Of a stretch of DNA of 5,114 bases, positions 1 to 3,376 are shown one piece after another. Position 1 is the stretch's first letter. Each line of letters begins with the position of its first letter. Below the pieces are notes generated by a model that was given only the letters and a program-made list of their open reading frames with translations, made no database searches and had not been told where the DNA came from. This stretch comes from Xanthobacteraceae bacterium (GTDB taxonomy: Bacteria > Pseudomonadota > Alphaproteobacteria > Rhizobiales > Xanthobacteraceae). The stretch lies in contig JASHSY010000220.1 in the NCBI GenBank assembly GCA_030040825.1, positions 1 through 5,114 on the forward strand, in the 5' to 3' direction. The position numbers and the translations under genes are program-made.

Positions 1-168
1 GGCGGCGCGCGCGGCCGCTCCGATGTGCCCAAAATAGTCGATTGGTACATGCAGGGAAAAATCGAGATCGATCCGATGATCACCCATACAATGCCGCTTG
101 CCGACATCAACAAGGCGTTCGATCTGATGCATCAAGGCAAAAGCATCCGCAGCGTCGTGGTTTATTAG
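1..168 (+). CDS. frmA: S-(hydroxymethyl)glutathione dehydrogenase / class III alcohol dehydrogenase, C-terminal 55 residues (5' end outside window)
   Basis: Frame 1 is open from the first base to a TAG at 166-168 and encodes the last 55 residues of a zinc-dependent medium-chain alcohol dehydrogenase. The segment VPKIVDWYMQGKI, then DPMITHTMPL, then INKAFDLMHQGKSIRSVVVY at the end is the characteristic C-terminus of the class III (glutathione-dependent formaldehyde dehydrogenase) group. This family oxidises S-hydroxymethylglutathione, formed spontaneously from formaldehyde and glutathione, to S-formylglutathione with NAD+ in the cytoplasm; it also reduces S-nitrosoglutathione. Family members are about 370 residues, so roughly 315 residues, including the catalytic zinc ligands and most of the NAD fold, lie upstream and cannot be checked. 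A thioesterase gene begins 15 bp after the stop, so the two are probably co-transcribed. The family call is firm; the exact substrate is inferred from the family. Confidence 0.9.
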   Translation, partial: GGARGRSDVPKIVDWYMQGKIEIDPMITHTMPLADINKAFDLMHQGKSIRSVVVY

Positions 169-183
169 CGCGAAAGACCGAGC

Positions 184-573
184 ATGAGCGAATTCAAGCA
201 GCCACCGTTTGCCGATTATCTCGGCATCAAGGTCACGCATGTTTCGAAGGAGCGGGTCACCGGCGAGCTATCGGTCCGCCCGGAGCTCGCCACCATGCCG
301 GACATTCTTCACGGCGGCGCTATCATGTCGTTTGCCGACAATATCGGCGCTGTCGCGACGGTCGCCAATCTTCCGCCCGGCGCGAGCACGACGACGATCG
401 AGAGTAAGACGAACTTCTTTGCCGCCATTCCCGTCGGCGATACGGCGCACGCGGAATGCACGCCGCTGCATCGCGGCCGCACCACCATGGTATGGCAGAC
501 CCGCATCACGCGCAACGACGGCCGGCTGTGCGCCATGGTCACGCAGACGCAACTCGTTTTATTGCCGAAGTAG
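184..573 (+). CDS. PaaI-family hotdog-fold thioesterase (129 aa)
   Basis: This small cytoplasmic protein has the length and pattern of a single hotdog domain. The signature HGGAIMSFADN lies at residues 43-53: His43-Gly-Gly starts the central helix and Asp52 is nine residues later, the same spacing as the His and catalytic Asp of PaaI. A strand with ESKTNFFAAIPVGD follows at about residues 73-86, which in this family contributes to the dimer and CoA-binding side. Enzymes of this group hydrolyse acyl- or aryl-CoA thioesters and usually work as tetramers; the substrate here cannot be read from sequence. The ATG at 184 follows frmA by 15 bp with only a weak GAAAG (172-176) upstream. A second thioesterase gene follows 9 bp downstream. 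The frmA neighbourhood makes a glutathione thioester a conceivable substrate, but this is speculation. Confidence 0.88.
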   Translation: MSEFKQPPFADYLGIKVTHVSKERVTGELSVRPELATMPDILHGGAIMSFADNIGAVATVANLPPGASTTTIESKTNFFAAIPVGDTAHAECTPLHRGRTTMVWQTRITRNDGRLCAMVTQTQLVLLPK

Positions 574-582
574 GATCAGAGT

Positions 583-1089
583 ATGGGTGCGGTGCCGTTA
601 TTCAGCTACGGCGTGACAAAAGCCGGCGACGTTGCCAGCATGACCGGCCGGGAAATGCTGCAAGCCATCATCGACGGCAAAATCCCTGCGCCGCCGATCG
701 CGCAGACGCTCAGTTTCTGGCTGGCCGAAGTCGGCGATGGCCGTTGTGTATTCGAGGCGGAATCCGGACCGCATTTGCTCAATCCGCTCGGCGGCGTTCA
801 CGGTGGCTGGGCGCTAACGTTGATCGACAGCGTAACCGGCTGCGCCGTCCATTCGCTTCTGCCGGCGGGCGTCGGCTACGCGACCGTCGAAACCAAGGTT
901 AATTTTACCCGGCCGATCAACCACGATACCGGACGGGTTCGCGCAGAGGGGCGCGTGGTGAGCCGCGGCCGCCAGATCATGACGTCCGAGGGGCGCTTGC
1001 TGGACTCGCAGCGACGCGTCTTGGCCCATGGAACGTCCACATTGATGATTTTTAGCAATGGCAAAGCGCGCGAAGATGGCAAAGTTTAA
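583..1089 (+). CDS. PaaI-family hotdog-fold thioesterase, longer paralogue (168 aa)
   Basis: This is a second hotdog protein, with about 40 extra residues at the N-terminus (including MTGREMLQAIIDGKIPAPPI, 20-39) before the core. The core carries LGGVHGGWALTLIDS at 69-83, with His73-Gly-Gly and Asp82 nine residues apart as in PaaI, followed by a strand containing ETKVNFTRPI at 103-112. It is therefore expected to hydrolyse a thioester, probably acyl-CoA, in the cytoplasm; the substrate is unknown. It differs widely from the preceding 129-residue protein, so the pair looks like an old duplication or two recruited paralogues, not a recent copy. The start at 583 is supported by AGGA at 572-575, which overlaps the previous stop codon (TAG 571-573) and suggests translational coupling. 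Its 3' end overlaps the start of the DUF488 gene. Confidence 0.88.
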   Translation: MGAVPLFSYGVTKAGDVASMTGREMLQAIIDGKIPAPPIAQTLSFWLAEVGDGRCVFEAESGPHLLNPLGGVHGGWALTLIDSVTGCAVHSLLPAGVGYATVETKVNFTRPINHDTGRVRAEGRVVSRGRQIMTSEGRLLDSQRRVLAHGTSTLMIFSNGKAREDGKV

Positions 1090-1459
1090 GATCAAGCGCA
1101 TTTACGAGCCCGCGGCCGACGACGACGGCTTGCGCGTTTTGGTGGATCGGCTGTGGCCGCGCGGGATCGCCAAACAAAAGGCCCACATCGATCAGTGGCT
1201 CAAGGATGTCGCACCAAGTCATGCACTACGCCGCCGCTTTCACGACAAGTCGGCAGAATGGACAAAATTCGTCTCCGCCTACGGCCGCGAACTGAAACAA
1301 GACCCGGCGCGCGGCGCGGCTGCCGGTCTGCGGGAACAATTGCGACACGGGCCGGTAACTCTGCTCTATGCCTCGCGCAACGAGACGCACAACAATGCGG
1401 TCGCGCTCAAATATTGGCTCGAGCGCCGCAAATCGAAGCCCGGTCAGAAAACCCGATAA
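1058..1459 (+). CDS. DUF488 family protein (YeaO-like), 133 aa
   Basis: The protein carries the hallmarks of the DUF488/YeaO family: KIKRIYEP at residues 11-18, VLVDRLWPRG at 27-36, WLKDVAPS at 47-54 and TLLYASRNETHNNAVALKYW at 101-120. The family is widespread, small and soluble, and its biochemical function is not established, so none is assigned. The start is uncertain. ATG 1058 overlaps the upstream thioesterase gene by 32 bp, and an in-frame ATG at 1076 gives a 127-residue product beginning MAKFKIKRIYEP, closer to the usual family N-terminus, with a 14-bp overlap. Neither has a good Shine-Dalgarno sequence. The overlap argues for co-transcription with frmA and the thioesterases. The last 16 bp overlap the 3' end of the convergent DUF3237 gene. 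Confidence 0.87.
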   Translation: MAKRAKMAKFKIKRIYEPAADDDGLRVLVDRLWPRGIAKQKAHIDQWLKDVAPSHALRRRFHDKSAEWTKFVSAYGRELKQDPARGAAAGLREQLRHGPVTLLYASRNETHNNAVALKYWLERRKSKPGQKTR

Positions 1460-1911
1460 AACTTGAGCTTCACCGCGTCCGGCTGGCGCTCTCCGCCGGC
1501 GACGATGATGTGCTTGGTCATCCAGGCATAGCGCGGGGCGCCGGTCGTAAAGAAAGTCGCGCCGCGAAAATAGTAACTCGCTGGATCGACAGGCTGCCCG
1601 GCCGAGAGTGCGGCGATGATGTCCGGCGGACCATGCCGCAGCGCCAAATTTCGTACTTCGATCAGCGCACCGTCGTCGGTCTGCAAACTATAGCGCGCTT
1701 CCAGCTCGGCGACGCCGTCGCTGCGCAACACCTGCCAATCCGCACCACCCGCCAGCACCCGCCCACGCATGTTGGGCCCGGAAAATTCACCGCCAACGAT
1801 AGGCACGATGCGCCGTCCACCTTTGCCGACATCGCCGAAATCGAGGGGTGGGCCAACCAACACATCCGCGGCAAAGATGAATTCGAGCGCGGGCGCGGTC
1901 TCCTTGGCCAT
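1444..1911 (-). CDS. DUF3237 domain-containing protein (155 aa)
   Basis: The product is a single DUF3237 (UPF0311) domain. Diagnostic stretches are RRIVPIVGGEFSGP at 33-46, RVLAGGADWQ at 51-60, ARYSLQTDDGALIEVRN at 72-88, SYYFRGATFFTTGAPRYAW at 112-130 and the C-terminal FYRVF. The family is predicted to be a soluble beta-barrel protein; I know of no function secure enough to assign here. The frame stays open back to 2205, but the start at 1911 is preferred. It has GGGAGG at 1922-1917 five bases upstream, conserved sequence begins just after it, and the longer version would run through the divergent promoter region into the neighbouring gene. It is alone on its strand, diverges from the methionine synthase-like gene, and its end overlaps the DUF488 gene by 16 bp. 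Confidence 0.88.
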   Translation of the reverse strand: MAKETAPALEFIFAADVLVGPPLDFGDVGKGGRRIVPIVGGEFSGPNMRGRVLAGGADWQVLRSDGVAELEARYSLQTDDGALIEVRNLALRHGPPDIIAALSAGQPVDPASYYFRGATFFTTGAPRYAWMTKHIIVAGGERQPDAVKLKFYRVF

Positions 1912-1916
1912 GCGAT

Positions 1917-1922
1917 CCTCCC
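1917..1922 (-). promoter_or_regulatory. Shine-Dalgarno site of the DUF3237 gene
   Basis: On the minus strand the sequence reads GGGAGG, five bases before the ATG at 1911. It is the strongest ribosome-binding site in the window and fixes the start of the DUF3237 gene, against a longer reading that would extend to 2205. Confidence 0.75.
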
Positions 1923-1930
1923 GGCGCGGA

Positions 1931-1960
1931 TTGCGTACCGCCCTGTGGATTTCGGATAAT
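1931..1960 (+). promoter_or_regulatory. Candidate sigma-70-type promoter of the methionine synthase-like gene
   Basis: In the 97-bp divergent gap there is GATAAT at 1955-1960 (5/6 match to TATAAT). An imperfect -35, TTGCGT, lies at 1931-1936 with an 18-bp spacer. Transcription would begin near 1967, giving a leader of about 40 bases that includes the GGGGAG ribosome-binding site at 1998-2003. The -35 is weak, so this is a suggestion. The -10 overlaps the one proposed for the opposite strand. Confidence 0.35.
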
Positions 1961-1982
1961 CTGTGGCGCGCATCAGCGTCAA
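1956..1982 (-). promoter_or_regulatory. Candidate sigma-70-type promoter of the DUF3237 gene
   Basis: On the minus strand, TTGACG (1982-1977, 5/6 match to TTGACA) is followed after 15 bp by GATTAT (1961-1956, 4/6 match to TATAAT). The spacer is short. The predicted start near 1949 would leave a leader of about 37 bases carrying the GGGAGG site. The -10 covers nearly the same bases as the opposing candidate promoter. Confidence 0.33.
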
Positions 1983-2008
1983 GACGACAAGCTCGCCGGG
2001 GAGCCACC

Positions 2009-3055
2009 ATGTCTGAAAGCGTCTCCAAGCCCACTCTATTCCCAACCACGGTCGCGGGCAGCTTGCCGAAGCCAGCATGGCTGGCCGAACCGAACAAGTT
2101 ATGGGCGCAGTGGCGTTCACAAGGCGACGAACTCGCGCAAGCGAAAGATGACGCCACTTTGCTGGCGCTCAAACTGCAGGAGGATGCCGGTATCGACATC
2201 GTCACCGACGGCGAACAGGCGCGGCAGCATTTTGTTCACGGGTTTCTCGAGGCGATCGAGGGCATTGATTTCGACAAGCGCGTGGAAATGGGCATTCGCA
2301 ACAATCGCTACAAGGCGATGTGTCCGACGGTCACCGGCCCGCTGCGGCTGCGCGAGCGCGTCCATGCGCGCGAAGCACGGCTCGCGCGCGCCCACACCGC
2401 GCGCAAGCTCAAATTCACCCTGCCCGGCCCGATGACTATCGTCGACACCGTCGCGGACGCGCATTACGGCGACCGCGCAAAAATGGCCATGGCGTTTGCC
2501 GCGCTGCTTAATGACGAGGCCCATGGACTGGAAGCCGACGGCATCGATGTGATCCAATTCGACGAACCCGCGTTCAACGTCTACATGGATGAAGCTGCTG
2601 ATTGGGGCATTGCGGCGCTGCATCGCGCCATCGACGGCGTGAGTGCAACGAGCGCCGTGCACATCTGCTACGGCTACGGCATTCCCGCCAATATCGCCTG
2701 GAAGGAAACACTCGGCGGCGAATGGCGGCAATATGAAAGATTTTTCCCGGCGCTGGCGCAGAGCCTTATCGACCGGGTTTCGATCGAGTGCATCAATTCA
2801 CACGTGCCACTGCGCGTGCTTGAACTACTCGACGGCAAGGATGTCGAGCTTGGCGTCATCGATGTCGCCACCGATAAGGTCGAGACGCCCGAACAAGTAG
2901 CCGCCATTATCGCCAAAGCCACCGGCCACGTGCCCAAGGAGAAAATCATTCCCGGCACCAATTGCGGCATGGCTCCGATGCGCCGCGACATTGCGCAGAA
3001 GAAGCTGGAAGCGCTGGCAAAGGGCGCGGCGCTGGCGCGCGCGAAATTCGGCTAA
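2009..3055 (+). CDS. Cobalamin-independent methionine synthase family protein, short 'core' MetE (348 aa)
   Basis: The protein matches the C-terminal catalytic barrel of MetE (Meth_synt_2 family). It has all four zinc ligands expected from MetE: His218 and Cys220 in VHICYGYG, Glu260 in VSIECINSH and Cys319 in IPGTNCGMAP. The QFDEPAF segment at 183-189 matches the conserved DEPA region, with Asp185 in the position of the catalytic acid. The N-terminus, TTVAGSLPKP at 13-22, is the start of the barrel domain. Classical MetE is about 750 residues with an N-terminal half that helps bind the polyglutamylated folate; that half is absent. Homocysteine activation and methyl transfer to give methionine are therefore expected, but the methyl donor is uncertain. 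The ATG at 2009 has GGGGAG at 1998-2003, five bases away. An upstream in-frame extension to 1769 lies antisense to the DUF3237 gene and is rejected. The stop abuts the csoR stop with no gap. Confidence 0.87.
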   Translation: MSESVSKPTLFPTTVAGSLPKPAWLAEPNKLWAQWRSQGDELAQAKDDATLLALKLQEDAGIDIVTDGEQARQHFVHGFLEAIEGIDFDKRVEMGIRNNRYKAMCPTVTGPLRLRERVHAREARLARAHTARKLKFTLPGPMTIVDTVADAHYGDRAKMAMAFAALLNDEAHGLEADGIDVIQFDEPAFNVYMDEAADWGIAALHRAIDGVSATSAVHICYGYGIPANIAWKETLGGEWRQYERFFPALAQSLIDRVSIECINSHVPLRVLELLDGKDVELGVIDVATDKVETPEQVAAIIAKATGHVPKEKIIPGTNCGMAPMRRDIAQKKLEALAKGAALARAKFG

Positions 3056-3331
3056 CTAGCGATCGCTGCGCGAAAGCACGTCGATCAATTCCCCAACTTT
3101 GCGGCGTTGCTCGCCCTTGTTCCCCGACGCGATCGCGTGTTCGACACAATGCGCCACATGATCGGCGAGGATTTCCTCCTCGGCGCGGCGGAGCGCCGCG
3201 CGCGCAGCCGACAGTTGAGTGATGATGTCGATGCAATAGCGGTCGTCATCGACCATGCGAGCAAGCCCGCGCACCTGGCCTTCGATCCGCTTCAGGCGCT
3301 TGAGGACAGCCGCCTTGGCATTCGCTTGCAT
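3056..3331 (-). CDS. csoR: CsoR-type copper-sensing transcriptional repressor (91 aa)
   Basis: This is an all-helical DUF156 (CsoR/RcnR/FrmR) repressor. RLKRIEGQVRGLARMVDDD at 12-30 is the family signature. The metal site reads Cys33, His58 and Cys62, spaced 25 and 4 residues as in the Cu(I) ligands of Mycobacterium tuberculosis CsoR, with Tyr32 next to the first cysteine as in that protein. Cys at the third position favours Cu(I) over the Ni/Co (RcnR) or formaldehyde (FrmR) branches. Such proteins form tetramers that hold operator DNA in the apo state and release it on binding Cu(I). It lies head to head with copA across a 45-bp gap containing a matching inverted repeat, so it very probably represses both copA and itself. 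No Shine-Dalgarno lies at normal distance: GGAGGGG at 3350-3344 ends 12 bases before the ATG and lies inside the operator. The predicted +1 falls on the start codon. Confidence 0.93.
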   Translation of the reverse strand: MQANAKAAVLKRLKRIEGQVRGLARMVDDDRYCIDIITQLSAARAALRRAEEEILADHVAHCVEHAIASGNKGEQRRKVGELIDVLSRSDR

Positions 3332-3343
3332 GGCCGCTATATA
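3315..3343 (+). promoter_or_regulatory. Predicted copA promoter
   Basis: TTGGCA at 3315-3320 (5/6 match to TTGACA) is followed after exactly 17 bp by TATATA at 3338-3343 (5/6 match to TATAAT). The -35 lies within codons 4-6 of csoR. Transcription would start near 3350 and give a leader of about 27 bases with AGG motifs at 3368-3370 and 3373-3375 before the copA ATG. The -10 overlaps the left arm of the CsoR operator, which fits repression by blocking RNA polymerase. A second -10-like hexamer, TATATT at 3355-3360, has no -35 at a suitable distance. Confidence 0.6.
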
Positions 3344-3366
3344 CCCCTCCAGGGTATATTTGGCAA
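3338..3366 (-). promoter_or_regulatory. Predicted csoR promoter, possibly leaderless
   Basis: On the minus strand TTGCCA (3366-3361, 5/6 match) is followed after 17 bp by TATATA (3343-3338, 5/6 match). The spacer holds most of the CsoR operator, so CsoR should repress its own gene. Six bases beyond the -10 is position 3331, the A of the csoR ATG, which predicts a leaderless or nearly leaderless mRNA. The -10 hexamer is the same six base pairs used by the predicted copA promoter. Confidence 0.55.
3339..3359. promoter_or_regulatory. CsoR operator, perfect inverted repeat
   Basis: The arms ATATACCC (3339-3346) and GGGTATAT (3352-3359) are exact reverse complements separated by CTCCA. The form, AT-rich outer flanks with C-runs and G-runs pointing inward, is that of operators bound by CsoR-family repressors with GC-rich centres. 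It is the only strong inverted repeat in the 45-bp gap between csoR and copA and overlaps both predicted promoters. Binding by the adjacent CsoR is inferred from position and form. Confidence 0.82.
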
Positions 3367-3376
3367 CAGGTCAGGC

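Noticed and set aside
1153..1959. Open frame of 268 codons on the plus strand
   Set aside because: It runs in another frame through the DUF488 gene and antisense through the DUF3237 gene, both of which have clear family motifs. Its product is Arg/Gln-rich with no recognisable domain.
1769..2008. N-terminal extension of the methionine synthase-like gene by 80 residues
   Set aside because: It is antisense to the DUF3237 coding sequence, has no family similarity, and the ATG at 2009 has GGGGAG at good spacing.
1912..2205. N-terminal extension of the DUF3237 gene by 98 residues
   Set aside because: The extension is Ser/Ala/Arg-rich, crosses the divergent promoter region and lies antisense to the start of the neighbouring gene. 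GGGAGG five bases before 1911 gives a better start.
2117..2731. Open frame of 204 codons on the minus strand
   Set aside because: It is antisense to the methionine synthase-like gene, including the DEPA motif and the His-x-Cys zinc ligands; no family resemblance.
3058..3067. Perfect palindrome AGCGATCGCT at the end of csoR
   Set aside because: It is short, has no loop or T-run to act as a terminator, and begins inside the csoR stop codon. GC-rich palindromes of this length occur by chance.
3056..3331. Possibility that the DUF156 regulator is a formaldehyde sensor (FrmR), given frmA in the window
   Set aside because: The Cys-His-Cys ligand set with Cys62 fits Cu(I) sensing, and the gene is head to head with copA. 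frmA is about 3 kb away on a separate transcript.
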